Under the pieces are notes generated by a model that was not told the origin of the DNA, did no database searches, and saw nothing but the letters and a program-made list of their open reading frames with translations. The translations under genes and the position numbers were made by a program. Below, piece after piece: positions 8,656 to 18,599 of a stretch of DNA of 49,683 bases (position 1 is the first letter of the stretch; the number at the start of each line of letters is the position of its first letter). This stretch comes from Methanobacteriota archaeon (GTDB lineage Archaea; Halobacteriota; Methanosarcinia; Methanotrichales; Methanotrichaceae), in the NCBI GenBank assembly GCA_029553285.1, contig JAKPCO010000102.1, positions 1 through 49,683 on the forward strand, given 5' to 3'.

Positions 8656-8667
8656 AGCTTTTTAGAT
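8656..8667 (+). promoter_or_regulatory. Probable promoter of the L7Ae operon
   Basis: AGCTTTTTAGATA just after the preceding stop resembles an archaeal BRE/TATA unit and would start transcription near 8690, leaving a leader of about 65 bases before rpl7ae. Confidence 0.45.
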
Positions 8668-8756
8668 ACGGAGATGTAGCTGGATCTGTTCATTCGAGTG
8701 AGGCAATTTTCCACGATGAATGATGATGGGCTGCTGCCCTGAAGGAGATGTGTGAT

Positions 8757-9125
8757 ATGGCTAGACCGATATATGTGAGGTTTGATGTTCCACCTGAGCT
8801 GGCATCCAAGTCGCTTGAGGCGCTTGAGCTGGCTCGAGACACCGGAAGGATAAAGAAGGGAACGAATGAAGCTACAAAGGCCGTGGAGCGAGGGGTTGCG
8901 AAGCTCGTGATAATCGGAGAGGACGTGGAGCCACCAGAGATAGTGGCGCACCTGCCCCCGCTCTGCGAGGAGAAGAACACCCCCTACGTGTACGTTAAGA
9001 AACAGAGTGACGTGGGGGCGGCTGCCGGTCTGAGCGTGAAGAGCGCGGCAGCGGCGATAATAGAGCCGGGAAAGGGAAAGGAGCTGTTGGAGGAGATAAT
9101 CCAGAAACTCCAGGCTCTGAAGTAG
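8757..9125 (+). CDS. rpl7ae: 50S ribosomal protein L7Ae
   Basis: 122 residues. It is a ribosomal protein and also the kink-turn-binding core of box C/D and H/ACA RNPs and of archaeal RNase P, whose RNA lies 2 kb away. Family motifs: [16 protein letters not shown] (about 34-49) and [18 protein letters not shown] (about 53-70), with [13 protein letters not shown] near 84. I chose the ATG at 8757 over 8748 because GGAG at 8744-8747 then has normal spacing and the protein begins MARPIYV as in relatives. First gene of the L7Ae-S28e-L24e-NDK operon. Confidence 0.97.
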   Translation: MARPIYVRFDVPPELASKSLEALELARDTGRIKKGTNEATKAVERGVAKLVIIGEDVEPPEIVAHLPPLCEEKNTPYVYVKKQSDVGAAAGLSVKSAAAAIIEPGKGKELLEEIIQKLQALK

Positions 9126-9135
9126 GTGATAAATA

Positions 9136-9348
9136 GTGGCTGAGGAGAACGGCGTCCCCGCTGAGGTCATAGAGGTCATCGGGGTCACCGGAATGCATGG
9201 AGAGGCCACCCAGATCAAGTGCAGGATACTGGAGGGCTCGAACAAGGGCAGGATCATAACCAGGAACTGCATGGGGCCTGTGAGGGTTGGCGATGTCCTG
9301 ATGCTTCTGGAGACCGCGCGCGAAGCCAAGAAGCTGACAGGCAGGTGA
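9136..9348 (+). CDS. rps28e: 30S ribosomal protein S28e
   Basis: 70 residues, the normal family length. The OB-fold protein near the mRNA exit channel is recognised by [28 protein letters not shown] and the C-terminal [16 protein letters not shown]. Translation starts at GTG 9136, ten bases after the rpl7ae stop, preceded by TAGGTGATAAATA. Second gene of the operon. Confidence 0.96.
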   Translation: MAEENGVPAEVIEVIGVTGMHGEATQIKCRILEGSNKGRIITRNCMGPVRVGDVLMLLETAREAKKLTGR

Positions 9349-9352
9349 TCCG

Positions 9353-9523
9353 ATGGAAGAGAGAAAATGCTCATTCTGCAACAGCAGGATCACTCCTGGC
9401 ACGGGGAAGCTGTACGCAAAGAAGGATGGGACTGTGTATTACTTCTGCTCGTCCAAGTGTGAGAAGAACATGAGGCTTGGCCGTGTGTCCAGAAAGATAA
9501 AGTGGGCTCGAAAGGGGGCATAG
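9353..9523 (+). CDS. rpl24e: 50S ribosomal protein L24e
   Basis: 56-residue zinc-finger ribosomal protein, starting ATG at 9353 just four bases after the rps28e stop, with GGTGA upstream. It begins MEERKCSFCNSRITPG and has the CxxC ... CxxxC zinc site (CSFC, CSSKC) typical of archaeal L24e, ending in a basic tail (KIKWARKGA). Third gene of the operon, easily missed because of its length. Confidence 0.95.
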   Translation: MEERKCSFCNSRITPGTGKLYAKKDGTVYYFCSSKCEKNMRLGRVSRKIKWARKGA

Positions 9524-9526
9524 AGG

Positions 9527-9976
9527 CTGGAGCGCACATTTGTCATGATCAAGCCGGATGGCGTGCAGAGAGGGCTTGTTGGCAGGATAATCCAGCGGAT
9601 CGAGGATAAGGGCTTCAAGATAGTGGCGATGCGCCTCTCTGTCATCGACAGGGAGCGTGCTGAGAAACACTACGCAGAGCACGCGGGGAAGCCCTTCTAC
9701 AGAGACCTCGTCGATTTCATAACCTCCGGCCCGTCGGTGCAGATGATCGTCGAGGGGAAAGGCGTGATATCTGCCATGAGGAAGATGAACGGCGCGACCA
9801 ACCCAGCCGAGGCGGCTCCCGGCACGATACGGGGGGACTTCGGAATAGAGACCGGTCGCAATGTGATCCACGGCTCTGACTCCCCGGAGTCTGCAGCCCG
9901 CGAGATAGCCCTCCACTTCAGCGACTCGGAGATATTCGAGTACAGACGCATCGATGAGCCCTGGCTCTACGAGTGA
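9527..9976 (+). CDS. ndk: Nucleoside diphosphate kinase, apparent CTG start
   Basis: Transfers the gamma-phosphate between nucleoside triphosphates through a phosphohistidine. Motifs: [13 protein letters not shown] (about 7-19), the P-loop-like [14 protein letters not shown] and the catalytic NVIHGSDS (His about 117). Length 149 matches the family only if translation begins at CTG 9527 (giving [11 protein letters not shown], the usual first beta strand). The first ATG, 9545, would delete that strand. Only three bases separate the CTG from the rpl24e stop, and GGGGG lies eight bases upstream. In many archaea infB follows this gene; here a repeat follows. Confidence 0.95.
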   Translation: MERTFVMIKPDGVQRGLVGRIIQRIEDKGFKIVAMRLSVIDRERAEKHYAEHAGKPFYRDLVDFITSGPSVQMIVEGKGVISAMRKMNGATNPAEAAPGTIRGDFGIETGRNVIHGSDSPESAAREIALHFSDSEIFEYRRIDEPWLYE

Positions 9977-10058
9977 GCTGGGCTCAGGCGCATCTCTTTT
10001 ATTGCAGTGGATCTCTCCTGAGGGGCCGGTGCATCACATTCGCGGTATTTGTAGCAAT

Positions 10059-10181
10059 CGCTCTTATGTGTTTGGCAACTTGGAGGTCGTGCAATATGGT
10101 GCTGAACGCACTTATTCGTTCACCCAGAATGCATGGTAGGAGCAGTGCTTCTATGGGCAAGTTATCATATGGATAAGAGCG
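10059..10181 (+). mobile_element. R1 MITE-like element with perfect 8-bp duplication
   Basis: 123 bp bounded by CGCTCTTAT and ATAAGAGCG, flanked by identical GTAGCAAT at 10051-10058 and 10182-10189. Interior matches the copies at 2652 and 44879 (for example GTTTGGCAACTTG and CAAGTTATCATATGGATAAG). It sits between ndk and the DUF99 gene. No coding content. Confidence 0.9.
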
Positions 10182-10235
10182 GTAGCAATTTTGCACCAAC
10201 ACACAAAACCCGATGACCATCTCTGGAGGAGTTGG

Positions 10236-10955
10236 ATGAACCAAAACCACGGGGAATTCGACTGTGATCTGCACAGCCGAAAGGCCCCGGTAGATTGTGG
10301 GATGGGTCAGCATCTTCGATCCAAGCTGGAGAATCGAAGCGATGGAAATCCATCTGTTCATGGTGGTAATAAGCAGGCCATCCGCATCAACAAGCCCGGG
10401 ATAAGGGTGCTGGGGATCGCAGAGAGCTTCGTGCGCTCTGTCCCTGTGTCCACGCTGTCAGGCATTGTGATGCGCGGGGATCTGCGCATTGACGGCGTTG
10501 CGCTTGCGGAGATCACCGTGGGCGGGATGGACGCGACTGAAGGGGTGCTCTCGATCTATAGAGAGCTCAACAGAGAAGACATCAATATTCTAATGCTGAG
10601 CGGAAATGTGATCGGCTGGTTCAACATAATAGACCCTGAGAGGATACACGGAGAGACAGGCCTGCCGGTGATCAGTGTCACATATGAGGAGTCCGAGGGG
10701 CTTGAGAGATACATAGAGGAGTACTTCCCTGGAGATGCTGAGCGGCTCAGGAGATACAGGGCGCTGGGCGAGCGGAGCGCTCTCAGGCTTAAAACAGGAT
10801 ACGACCTTTTTGTGAGAGCACATGGCCTGTCTCTGAAAGAGGCCAGGTCTGTGCTGAACAGATTCACATTTGAGGGAAGAATACCTGAGCCTGTAAGGGT
10901 TGCAAGGCTCGTCGCAAGAGCCGCAATGAGAATTGGGCGCGAGTCAGGAGAGTAA
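10236..10955 (+). CDS. DUF99 family protein
   Basis: 239 residues. The DUF99 domain starts near residue 51 (KPGIRVLGIAES) and includes GVALAEITVGGMDATEG, ILMLSGNVIGWFNIID and LPVISVTYEE, then a C-terminal basic helical part. The family is archaeal, of unproven function, related in fold to endonuclease V-like proteins. The ATG at 10236 follows GGAGGA with 5-base spacing, giving about 50 extra N-terminal residues of low complexity; if that leader is not translated, the true start is unclear. The last 21 bases overlap the RNase P RNA on the opposite strand. Confidence 0.75.
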   Translation: MNQNHGEFDCDLHSRKAPVDCGMGQHLRSKLENRSDGNPSVHGGNKQAIRINKPGIRVLGIAESFVRSVPVSTLSGIVMRGDLRIDGVALAEITVGGMDATEGVLSIYRELNREDINILMLSGNVIGWFNIIDPERIHGETGLPVISVTYEESEGLERYIEEYFPGDAERLRRYRALGERSALRLKTGYDLFVRAHGLSLKEARSVLNRFTFEGRIPEPVRVARLVARAAMRIGRESGE

Positions 10956-11247
10956 GCCCCCTTCTGTTTCGGCGGCATTCAGCTTAGCGCCATACCCGGG
11001 CAAGGGGCTGGACACCCCCAGAGCTGCCCTATTTTGGCTTGCACCCACAGGGTTTCGCCGTTTCATCTGCATTCCGTGAGACCTCTGCCTTTCGGCATCA
11101 TCGCATTATCACGGCGCAGTTCCGTTTCTGTGCCAGAGCCGGAGCTCTCGCCCCGCATCATCGCGATGCCTGTGTGTCCAGAGGTGGGGGGACTTTCCAC
11201 ACCGGCCGATGCCGGCCAGCGGCAGCCGCCCTTCCTCTCTCGCGCCC
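10935..11247 (-). ncRNA. rnpB: RNase P RNA, archaeal type A
   Basis: About 313 nt, the catalytic RNA that matures tRNA 5' ends. On the minus strand I see the conserved P4 5' strand GGAAAGTCCCCCCAC, the region GGGTGCAAGCCAAAATAGGGCA, and the 3' core GCCGAAACAGAAGGGGGCTT. P4 pairs AGTCCCCC with GGGGGCTT. Ends were set by the terminal helix P1: GGGCGCGA at the 5' end pairs perfectly with TCGCGCCC at 10935-10942. The 3' strand of P1 lies inside the DUF99 coding region. L7Ae, a protein subunit, is encoded nearby. Confidence 0.95.
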
Positions 11248-11654
11248 GTTTTTGCGTCCCGGGATGAGGGAACCCTTCTCAAAGACAAGTCCGCATCTGA
11301 GCAGGCTCCGCATGAGGTCACTCACCCCGTGGACGACTGCTGTCCTGCGATCTCCAGGCCTCTTCGGCCACGAGATCCAGAGTGGATACACTCCATTCCG
11401 GGCTAGATATAGTTTTTCGATCGCCTATCTGTGCGGAGATACCCAACCTCTGACATTGTGTACCCAGCGGTTTGACGGGGTTTCAGCATCATGATATGAC
11501 TCTGGCATTAGCCATCAAATAGTGGGGATGCGCTGAACACTGCGCGAGCCATGGGGAACACACTTTTGTGTGCTGTGTGGGCGATGCTCTGGCATGGCCA
11601 TCGAAAGGTTTACCTAGTGACAGGCCATCCTCCCATCCGTATCGGGTGATACTA
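11248..11654. other. 407-bp gap: RNase P RNA promoter and thrS leader
   Basis: Contains the promoter of the RNase P RNA (on minus) and of thrS (on plus). An AT-rich ATATAGTTTTTCGATCG lies near 11407. About 200 bases upstream of thrS is a region with several short inverted repeats (for example ACACACTTTTGTGTG near 11560). I recognise no known riboswitch or RNA family. Confidence 0.4.
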
Positions 11655-13517
11655 TTGCAATTACTTCTGATACATTCAGACTTCATAGAGTTCGAGGCGA
11701 AGAAGCCAACAAAGTTCGCAGAGGAGGTGCCTGAGGAGGCAAAATCGGGCAGGCTTGAGGAGGCACTCTGCGCATTCATCGCGGTTGAGAAGTTCGATGA
11801 GGATGATCCAGATGCTGTTGTGGCACAGGCAGCCGGAGAGATAGAGGATGTGGCAAAGAGGGTCAATGCGGAGCGGATAATGCTCTACCCCTATGCACAT
11901 CTGAGCCCTGCGCTCTCCTCGCCGGAGACGGCTGTGCGCGTTCTCAGGGATCTAGAATCTGCGCTGAAGAGCAGCTTCGAGGTCGCACGCGCCCCCTTCG
12001 GATGGTACAAATCATTCACGATAAGATGCAAGGGGCATCCGCTCTCAGAGCTATCAAGATCGATAAGGCTCGGAGAGGGAGAGGTCGTCTCCCAGGCCCT
12101 AAAATCTGAGGCGAAGGCGGTATCGCACTGGCGCATCATGAAGAAGGGCGGTGAGATGGTCCCTCCGGAGGAGTTTGATTTCAGCGGGCACGAGCGGCTC
12201 GAGAAGTTTGTGAGATACGAGATAGAGAAGAGCCGGGCGGTCGACAGGATCCCGCCACACGTTGAGCTCATGCGGCGTCTGGAGCTCGTGGACTACGAGC
12301 CAGGCTCTGATCCGGGCAACATGAGGTACTACCCTAAGGGCAGGCTCGTGAAATCCCTCCTGGAGAGCTACGTCACCGAGAGGGCGCTCGAGATGGGCGC
12401 GATGGAGGTTGAGACGCCGGTGATGTACGACATGGACCATCCGACGCTGAAGAAGTACCTGGATAGGTTCCCTGCGAGGCAGTACACAATAGAGGCTGAT
12501 AAGAAACACCTGTTTCTCAGATTTGCCGCGTGCTTCGGCCAGTTCCTGATGGGGCATGATATGACTTTCTCCTACAGATCACTCCCGCTCAGGATGTTCG
12601 AGCTCACCCGCTACAGCTTCAGGAGGGAGCAGCGCGGCGAGCTCGTCGGGCTCCGCAGGCTGAGGGCCTTCACAATGCCTGACATGCATACATTCTGCGG
12701 TGACATGAGTTCCGCGATGGAGGAGTTCAGGAAGCAGTATGAGGCCAGCATATCAGTGCTCAGGGATGCAGGTCTGGATCTGAGGGATTATGAGGTTGCG
12801 ATAAGGTTCACAAGGGATTTCTACGAGAACAACAGGGCGTTCATAGAGAGGCTAGTCGATATCGTGGACAAGCCGGTGCTCATAGAGATGTGGGACGAGC
12901 GCTTCTTCTACTTCGTGCTCAAGTTCGAGTTCAACTTCGTGGACGCGCTCGACAAGGCGAGTGCTCTCTCCACGGTCCAGATCGATGTCGAGAACGCAGA
13001 GAGGTACGATATCGGCTACGTTGATGCAGACGGAAACAGGCAGAGACCGATAATCCTCCACTGCTCCCCGTCAGGCGCGATAGAGCGTCTGATGTACGCG
13101 CTCCTCGAGAAGCAGGCGATGATCGCTGCAAATGGCGGCGTCCCCATGCTTCCCACCTGGCTCTCGCCAACCCAGGTTCGCATCATACCCGTGGCGGAGC
13201 GCCATCACGCCAGGGCGATGGAGGTCGCGGAACAGCTGAACTTCAGGGTTGATGTGGACGACAGGGATGAGACTGTGGGCAAGAAGATCAGGGACGCAGG
13301 CAGAGAGTGGATACCCTACGTCGCTGTCATAGGGGACGATGAGCTCTCCACAGGGCTTCTGACAGTGACCGTGAGAGCAGGCTCAACATCCGGAAACCAG
13401 AAGATCAGGATGAGTGTTGAGGAGCTCCGCGCCAGGCTTCAGAGCGAGACCGCAGGCAAGCCCTGGAGGAGTCTGCCCCTGCCGGTGAGGCTCTCCGAGA
13501 GGCCTAAGTTCGTCTGA
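11655..13517 (+). CDS. thrS: Threonyl-tRNA synthetase, archaeal type
   Basis: 620 residues. Charges tRNA-Thr. The N-terminal 140 residues are the archaeal D-aminoacyl-deacylase-like editing domain (opening [18 protein letters not shown]), which clears Ser-tRNA-Thr. The class II core shows motif 2 ([18 protein letters not shown], about 315) and motif 3 (near [12 protein letters not shown], about 475), followed by the anticodon-binding domain. The start is TTG 11655, preceded by GGGTGAT, since the open frame upstream has no family similarity. The stop overlaps the convergent S-layer-type gene by 14 bases. Confidence 0.97.
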   Translation: MQLLLIHSDFIEFEAKKPTKFAEEVPEEAKSGRLEEALCAFIAVEKFDEDDPDAVVAQAAGEIEDVAKRVNAERIMLYPYAHLSPALSSPETAVRVLRDLESALKSSFEVARAPFGWYKSFTIRCKGHPLSELSRSIRLGEGEVVSQALKSEAKAVSHWRIMKKGGEMVPPEEFDFSGHERLEKFVRYEIEKSRAVDRIPPHVELMRRLELVDYEPGSDPGNMRYYPKGRLVKSLLESYVTERALEMGAMEVETPVMYDMDHPTLKKYLDRFPARQYTIEADKKHLFLRFAACFGQFLMGHDMTFSYRSLPLRMFELTRYSFRREQRGELVGLRRLRAFTMPDMHTFCGDMSSAMEEFRKQYEASISVLRDAGLDLRDYEVAIRFTRDFYENNRAFIERLVDIVDKPVLIEMWDERFFYFVLKFEFNFVDALDKASALSTVQIDVENAERYDIGYVDADGNRQRPIILHCSPSGAIERLMYALLEKQAMIAANGGVPMLPTWLSPTQVRIIPVAERHHARAMEVAEQLNFRVDVDDRDETVGKKIRDAGREWIPYVAVIGDDELSTGLLTVTVRAGSTSGNQKIRMSVEELRARLQSETAGKPWRSLPLPVRLSERPKFV

Positions 13518-16122
13518 GGCCTCCACCCATTCTCATCAGAGCTGACGAGATCATGGCCACCACAGCAGCTCCAGCCCCTGGAGAGGCTGCCCTGTTCCTT
13601 TTTGCTTCGCTCTTCTGCTCACCATGGAGATCTGAGCTCATGCTGTGATTTGAATCGAGACTGCTCTTGTTTCCCTGCACAGGGGATAACCGGGGAAGGG
13701 TGCTGTAAATCGGGGATGAGAGGTTGAACGTGGACCTCGCCACCGTCTCACCCATGATGTTCTGGACCCTGAGCTGGAGCGTGTATCTGCCTGGAGCTGC
13801 CGGAACCCGCTCGATATGCGGCTCCAGCGCGTTTATGTCACCAACCAGCGTCTGGTTCTTCTGGCCAGTGACGGTGCTGTTGTTCCAGAGGAAGAACGCG
13901 ATCCTGCTCCCGGAGGCAAATGACATGCTCTGGCCCCTGGAGTAGTAGACCTTCCCATCGGCTCCGATGATCCTCTCGATCCTGCCGGCCTGGTCAAAGA
14001 ATATGCCAACATTCGCAGAATACGAATCGTTGATGTAAAGAATGGCATTCGTCGGGGTGATGTCTGCATCTGGCACAACCATGTCGTTCATCACAGGGAC
14101 AGTGCCGTTCCAGGTCCACTCAAACCTCCAGGTATCTCCTGAGCCCCTGCCCGTGGATATCTCCTTAAGCGACACGGTCCTTCCGAGGGGGTCTATGACC
14201 TCTGCGAGCACCCCCCTCATCTCGCCGGCCTTCACTGTGGCATTGAATGCGACAGGCGGTGCTGCATCAGGCGGAACACCGAGCTGGATTATCCTCGGCA
14301 TGGGGACGACGTATGCCACTGTGTAGGGGAAGTACCTGAGCGTATCGTTGTCCGCGACCGCAAGATATAGACCCTTCGTCACGCCCGGATACTCCGGCCA
14401 GATCTCAACAGAGGATCCCTTCCCAAGCGACTTCGACTCGTCATTCACCATGTAAATGCCCTTGGGGGTGGTGAAGATCACCATGTCGCCTATCTTGGAG
14501 CCACCCTCGATCGGGAGATAGATCTGGTCTGAGATCTGGAAGACGCCATCTATGACCGCGATCTGTCTCTCCCCATCCCTGAATATCTCTCCGACATGAA
14601 CCGCAAGCACCGGGAGATCCTTGATATCGAATACGCCCTTCTTGTAAACATACGTCGAGTTCGAGCTGATGGTGCTGTTGTCCACGATCCTGTTGTTCTT
14701 GAGAAGACTCACGAAGATCCTGTCCTTGCCCACATCTCTTATGAGAAGCGAGTATCCATCTCTGAAGAAGTATATGTTACCTGATGTTGCTATGTCCTGA
14801 GCGTCAGTGTCTATCAGGACCCTGCCGAGGCGCTCATAGTCGAACATGCTCTTCTCCCCGATCTCAGAGCTTGTGTTTCTGCCATATCCTGCGAACCAGA
14901 GCTCTCCGAACAAGCTCAGGACGTAATACTCTCCCCATGACTTGCGCTCGAAGCGTTTCGGCTGTATGTACGTGTAGTACAGCATCCCACTCATGGAGCC
15001 GACCCTGGATCCGTTCATCTCCACAGGCACTATCGGCCCGAACCTCGGGACGACCCGCCTGGAGCTGGCGTTCAGGACGAACGTCTCGCTTCCGATCATG
15101 TCCTTGTCGTCAAAGTAGAATCCGGCGTAGTTCCTGTAATCCCATACAGCATTGACATAAGCAGGGATGTCCTCGATGATCTTCTGGACGTGCAGATCGC
15201 CCTCGTGGAAGACAGGCCCTCTTATCATGTATCTCCCGTACTCGGTGTATATTCCCACAGGGTAGTATCTGAGAACGGGACTTTCCATCACCCTGAGCGC
15301 GAGCCCTCCGGCGATTTGGACAAAACTGTCTGGGCTGAGGGCGATATCATCGCTGTTCCTGAGCTCAACGCGATCCCCGGATATGTCATTCACCTTCAGC
15401 AGCCCCACCCTGGTGCTGTCTGTGAGGACCACAGATGGGGAGGTGCTGACCTGGAACAGACCATCGATATCCACCCTGTCCTCATCTCTGCCGTGCATTC
15501 CAGAGCGGAGGTGGAGCATTATCAGGGGGATGTCGCTCTGCGGGTGCTTCCAGACATACGTGCCGCCCTCCTCGACGACCGCCCGATCCACCGTTGAGCC
15601 ATCCCTGAGCAGCTCGATGAACGCCTTTCTCCCGTCATCCGAGACGCCGCTCAGAGCCACACTGTATCTATCACCCAGAACCAGTGGCTTCTCAGATGAT
15701 ATCGTGTGGCGATCATCAGAATCTATCAGAACCTCGCGGAGCTCGCCCTTTTCGAGGGAGCTGATCTCCTCTGTGACCGGACCCTCCAGATAACCTGCGA
15801 GGTACCGCTTCCCCAGGAACCCAATCCAGAGGTACTCTCCCCATTTCTCGTACTCGAAGCGCTTCGCCACAGCGCTGCACGAGTATATCAGCTTCCCCTC
15901 CTCGATCGTTCTTCCTGAGGGAAATATGGAGAGAGATTCGCTCTCCGTGCCCTCATTCAGGTCGTAGACGAACCATCCGAAGTCCTCTGCGTTCCACACT
16001 CCCTCTGCGGTTGCAATATGGCCCCTGATCTCGGCGATCTCAGATGGAATCTGACCCACAGATGCTCCTGTCGTGAGGAGCAGGATGCTGAGAAGAAGGC
16101 CAATCTGTCTCGATGATCCCAT
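13504..16122 (-). CDS. S-layer-related surface protein with tandem domains
   Basis: 872 residues. It has a signal peptide ([15 protein letters not shown]), then two successive copies of the Methanosarcinales S-layer-type domain. Both copies show the same landmarks: W-x-Y-(R)-x-(D/Y)-x-GF-(W/Y)-(F/Y)-D, then [20 protein letters not shown] (about 88) and [20 protein letters not shown] (about 395), then RVLIDTD. A beta-sandwich region follows (about 630-800), then a low-complexity Ser/Asn stretch and a hydrophobic C-terminal segment ([19 protein letters not shown]) with a basic tail, probably the membrane anchor. Many NxS/T sites suggest glycosylation. Whether it is the main sheath or S-layer protein or a minor paralogue cannot be told. 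Confidence 0.85.
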   Translation of the reverse strand: MGSSRQIGLLLSILLLTTGASVGQIPSEIAEIRGHIATAEGVWNAEDFGWFVYDLNEGTESESLSIFPSGRTIEEGKLIYSCSAVAKRFEYEKWGEYLWIGFLGKRYLAGYLEGPVTEEISSLEKGELREVLIDSDDRHTISSEKPLVLGDRYSVALSGVSDDGRKAFIELLRDGSTVDRAVVEEGGTYVWKHPQSDIPLIMLHLRSGMHGRDEDRVDIDGLFQVSTSPSVVLTDSTRVGLLKVNDISGDRVELRNSDDIALSPDSFVQIAGGLALRVMESPVLRYYPVGIYTEYGRYMIRGPVFHEGDLHVQKIIEDIPAYVNAVWDYRNYAGFYFDDKDMIGSETFVLNASSRRVVPRFGPIVPVEMNGSRVGSMSGMLYYTYIQPKRFERKSWGEYYVLSLFGELWFAGYGRNTSSEIGEKSMFDYERLGRVLIDTDAQDIATSGNIYFFRDGYSLLIRDVGKDRIFVSLLKNNRIVDNSTISSNSTYVYKKGVFDIKDLPVLAVHVGEIFRDGERQIAVIDGVFQISDQIYLPIEGGSKIGDMVIFTTPKGIYMVNDESKSLGKGSSVEIWPEYPGVTKGLYLAVADNDTLRYFPYTVAYVVPMPRIIQLGVPPDAAPPVAFNATVKAGEMRGVLAEVIDPLGRTVSLKEISTGRGSGDTWRFEWTWNGTVPVMNDMVVPDADITPTNAILYINDSYSANVGIFFDQAGRIERIIGADGKVYYSRGQSMSFASGSRIAFFLWNNSTVTGQKNQTLVGDINALEPHIERVPAAPGRYTLQLRVQNIMGETVARSTFNLSSPIYSTLPRLSPVQGNKSSLDSNHSMSSDLHGEQKSEAKRNRAASPGAGAAVVAMISSALMRMGGGLRRT

Positions 16123-16143
16123 TTGTCAGACCTCTGGATAACT

Positions 16144-16156
16144 CCTTATATTTACC
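16144..16156. promoter_or_regulatory. Shared TATA region of two divergent genes
   Basis: CCTTATATTTACC lies 28 bases from the plus-strand ATG of cfbC and 21 bases from the minus-strand ATG of the S-layer-type gene. Read on either strand it resembles an archaeal TATA element (TTATATTTA or TAAATATAAGG). The whole intergenic space is only 61 bases, so both promoters must share it. Confidence 0.55.
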
Positions 16157-16183
16157 TCTCCATGAGCTAACGCGGAGTCTGTC

Positions 16184-16978
16184 ATGTCACCTATTAAGCA
16201 TGTTGCCATCTACGGCAAGGGAGGTATCGGAAAGTCCTGCATAGCATCAAACGTGGCTGCTGCATGCGCCGAGCGTGGGGTCAGGGTCCTGGTCGTCGGA
16301 TGCGATCCGAAGAGCGACTCCTCGATCAATCTCATCGGAAGAAGAATCCCCACGATGATGGACATGATCAGGGATGGGAAGGATATCCGTGAGGAGGATG
16401 TCGTCTTCACAGGGTACAGAGGAGTGAGATGCATAGAGGTCGGCGGCCCTGAGCCGGGCGTCGGGTGCGCCGGAAGGGGAATAATCGTGGCAATAGATTT
16501 CCTCAGGAAGGTCTCCAGGATAATGGATGAGGTCGATCTGGTGCTTTACGACGTACCTGGAGATATCGTATGTGGTGGATTCTCAGCCCCCATAAGAAAG
16601 GGTCTCGTCACGGAGGCGTACATCATAACCTCTGGAGAGTACATGCCGGTGTACGCGGCAAACAACATATGCAGGGGCCTGAAGCGGCTGGGAGCAAAGC
16701 TCGCTGGGGTCGTCTGCAACTCCAGAGTGGTCGAGGGGGAGAGGGAGATCGTCGATGAGTTTGCCAGGGAGATAGGGAGCAGGATGGTCGCATTCATACC
16801 AAAAGATCCGGTGGTCCAGAGGTGCGAGCGGAGAGGCGTCACGGTGATAGAGGGCGAGCCTGAGAGCAGCATCGCAGGAGTTTATCGCGCCCTCGCAGAG
16901 CATGTTCTCACCTGCAGCGATGCAGCGGTGCCAGAGCCGCTCGACGACGAGAGGCTGCGTGAGATAACGAGGATGTAA
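16184..16978 (+). CDS. cfbC: CfbC, NifH-like ATPase of coenzyme F430 synthesis
   Basis: 264 residues. Homodimeric Fe-S ATPase that feeds electrons to CfbD during reductive cyclisation of Ni-sirohydrochlorin a,c-diamide, a step in making F430, the MCR cofactor. Seen: Walker A GKGGIGKS (about 11-18), GCDPKSDSS (about 39), and the two cysteine sites that hold the shared 4Fe-4S cluster, GVGCAGRG (about 94) and [10 protein letters not shown] (about 129). It lacks any nif neighbours, and cfbB follows directly, supporting the F430 rather than nitrogenase role. Start ATG with leader about 9 bases from the predicted transcription start. Confidence 0.92.
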   Translation: MSPIKHVAIYGKGGIGKSCIASNVAAACAERGVRVLVVGCDPKSDSSINLIGRRIPTMMDMIRDGKDIREEDVVFTGYRGVRCIEVGGPEPGVGCAGRGIIVAIDFLRKVSRIMDEVDLVLYDVPGDIVCGGFSAPIRKGLVTEAYIITSGEYMPVYAANNICRGLKRLGAKLAGVVCNSRVVEGEREIVDEFAREIGSRMVAFIPKDPVVQRCERRGVTVIEGEPESSIAGVYRALAEHVLTCSDAAVPEPLDDERLREITRM

Positions 16979-17018
16979 ACCACTCCTTCAGGAGGAAATG
17001 GTCTCTCTGGGTGAGAGC

Positions 17019-18428
17019 ATGCATATTCCGAGAATTGTCATAGCCGGGGACAGAAGCTCAAGCGGCAAGACCACGATAGTCGCAGGGCTGCTCTCAGCGC
17101 TTGTTCGCATGGGTCTGAAGGTCCAGGCATTCAAGGTCGCCATGGACTACATAGATCCGAGCTACCACACATGGATCACGGGGAGGTTCTGCAGGAACCT
17201 CGATGGTTATCTGATGAGCGAGAGCAGGGTGTTAGAGGTATTCAACCATGCAGCCAGGGATGCTGATATCGCTGTGATCGAGGGGGTTCGCGGCCTCTAC
17301 GAGGGATACGAGGGAGATGCTGGATCAACAGCACAGATTGCGAAGATCCTATGCGCGCCCGTGATCCTGGTTGTGGATGCGAGATCGATAACGAGGAGCG
17401 CAGCCGCTCTTGTTAAGGGATACATGGACTACGACAGGGATGTTCAGATCAGAGGAGTCATACTGAACAAGCTCGGCGGGGAGAGGCATGCTGATAAAGC
17501 GACAAGAGAGATCGAGCGTTACGCTGGAGTTCCGGTCGTGGGCTCCATCCAGAGAGACGATGATATGCATCTCGCAATGCGTCATCTTGGACTGGTTCCT
17601 GTGACAGAGGGGAGGCTGAGGCATCATGGATTCGATGAGAGAGTCTCCCGGATAAGAGAGATCGTCGAGATGAGTCTTGACATAAAGAGATTGATCGAGA
17701 TCGCAGAAGAGGCTGAGGATCTCCAGGAGGCTGAGACCGATCTATATCTAAGAAACGAGCGCGGCGCCGGCCTGAAAGTGGGCGTTGCGCAGGATGAGGC
17801 GTTCAACTTCTACTACAGAGACAACCTGGAGCTGATCGAGCTTGCGGGCGCTGAGGTCGTGCCGTTCAGCCCGATACGCGACTCCAGGATCCCGAATGTG
17901 GATGGCCTGTACATAGGTGGCGGGTACCCGGAGCTGTATGCAGAGGATCTCTCGAGGAACGGCTCGATGATGAGATCCATAAGAGATGCGCAGGCGGATG
18001 GCATGCCTGTGTACGCAGAGTGCGGGGGGTTGATGTACATGTGCAGGGAGCTTGAGTGGCCCCAGGATGGAGGTGGCTCGCATGAGAACTCATATCAGAT
18101 GGTCGGAGTGGTTCCAGCGCTCGCGCGAAGGGGCAGAAGGAGAATCGTGAGCTACGTGAGCGGCGCCTTCGTCACCGACACCTGCATCGGCAGGATGGGG
18201 GATGAGTTCATGGGCCACGAGTTCCATCACTCTGAGCTCGTGGTGGATGGTGATGTGAGGTACGCCATAAAGCTGAACCGCGGCACCGGCATCTCTAGCG
18301 GCATGGATGGGATTCTCGATGGAAGAATGATCGCAAGCTACTCGCACATCCACTCCGCATCATACAGGGGTTTCCCCGACGTATTTCTGGATGCGTGCCG
18401 TGAGTACAGGTGTGATGGGAAGTTCTGA
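17019..18428 (+). CDS. cfbB: CfbB, Ni-sirohydrochlorin a,c-diamide synthase
   Basis: 469 residues, CobB/CbiA-like glutamine amidotransferase that amidates the a and c side chains of Ni-sirohydrochlorin in F430 synthesis. N-terminal ATPase domain: GDRSSSGKTTIVAG (about 9-22) and IEGVRGLYEGYEG. C-terminal class I glutaminase: YIGGGYPELYAEDL, the nucleophile in YAECGGLMYM and the catalytic His in GHEFHHSE. Starts at 16998 (476 residues, GGAGG only 2 bases upstream) or 17019 (GGGTGAG upstream) are both possible; I prefer the second since relatives begin just there. Forms an operon with cfbC. Confidence 0.92.
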   Translation: MHIPRIVIAGDRSSSGKTTIVAGLLSALVRMGLKVQAFKVAMDYIDPSYHTWITGRFCRNLDGYLMSESRVLEVFNHAARDADIAVIEGVRGLYEGYEGDAGSTAQIAKILCAPVILVVDARSITRSAAALVKGYMDYDRDVQIRGVILNKLGGERHADKATREIERYAGVPVVGSIQRDDDMHLAMRHLGLVPVTEGRLRHHGFDERVSRIREIVEMSLDIKRLIEIAEEAEDLQEAETDLYLRNERGAGLKVGVAQDEAFNFYYRDNLELIELAGAEVVPFSPIRDSRIPNVDGLYIGGGYPELYAEDLSRNGSMMRSIRDAQADGMPVYAECGGLMYMCRELEWPQDGGGSHENSYQMVGVVPALARRGRRRIVSYVSGAFVTDTCIGRMGDEFMGHEFHHSELVVDGDVRYAIKLNRGTGISSGMDGILDGRMIASYSHIHSASYRGFPDVFLDACREYRCDGKF

Positions 18429-18490
18429 GATTACAGCAGCCCCTATTCAAAGATCTTCGCCCTCATTCCTTTTGGGTTCCCGATCCCAAT

Positions 18491-18578
18491 CGACCTGTCC
18501 GGATAAAGAGCTGAGGCCAGAAATCTGGACCCTACCACATTCTGCAGGTCGGAAAACATTCCTCATTCGGACAGGTCC
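18491..18578. repeat. Diverged R2 element
   Basis: Begins GACCTGTCCGGATAAAGAG and ends CTCATTCGGACAGGTCC, matching the inverted ends of R2 at 24172 and 29295, but the interior has diverged and no target duplication is clear. It lies in the 205-bp gap between cfbB and dys. Confidence 0.65.
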
Positions 18579-18599
18579 GCCCCGCCCAGACGGAGACAA

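Noticed and set aside
7662-9374. 570-codon minus-strand open frame across the ribosomal operon region
   Set aside because: It covers the complement of three certain genes (unknown membrane protein, L7Ae, S28e) and shows no protein features; an effect of high GC codon bias.
11039-11494. Plus-strand open frame through RNase P RNA
   Set aside because: It is antisense to a well-supported structural RNA; no protein features.
16184-16978. Nitrogenase iron protein NifH
   Set aside because: The sequence is NifH-like, but there are no nifD/K/E/N genes and cfbB follows, so CfbC of F430 synthesis is the better call.
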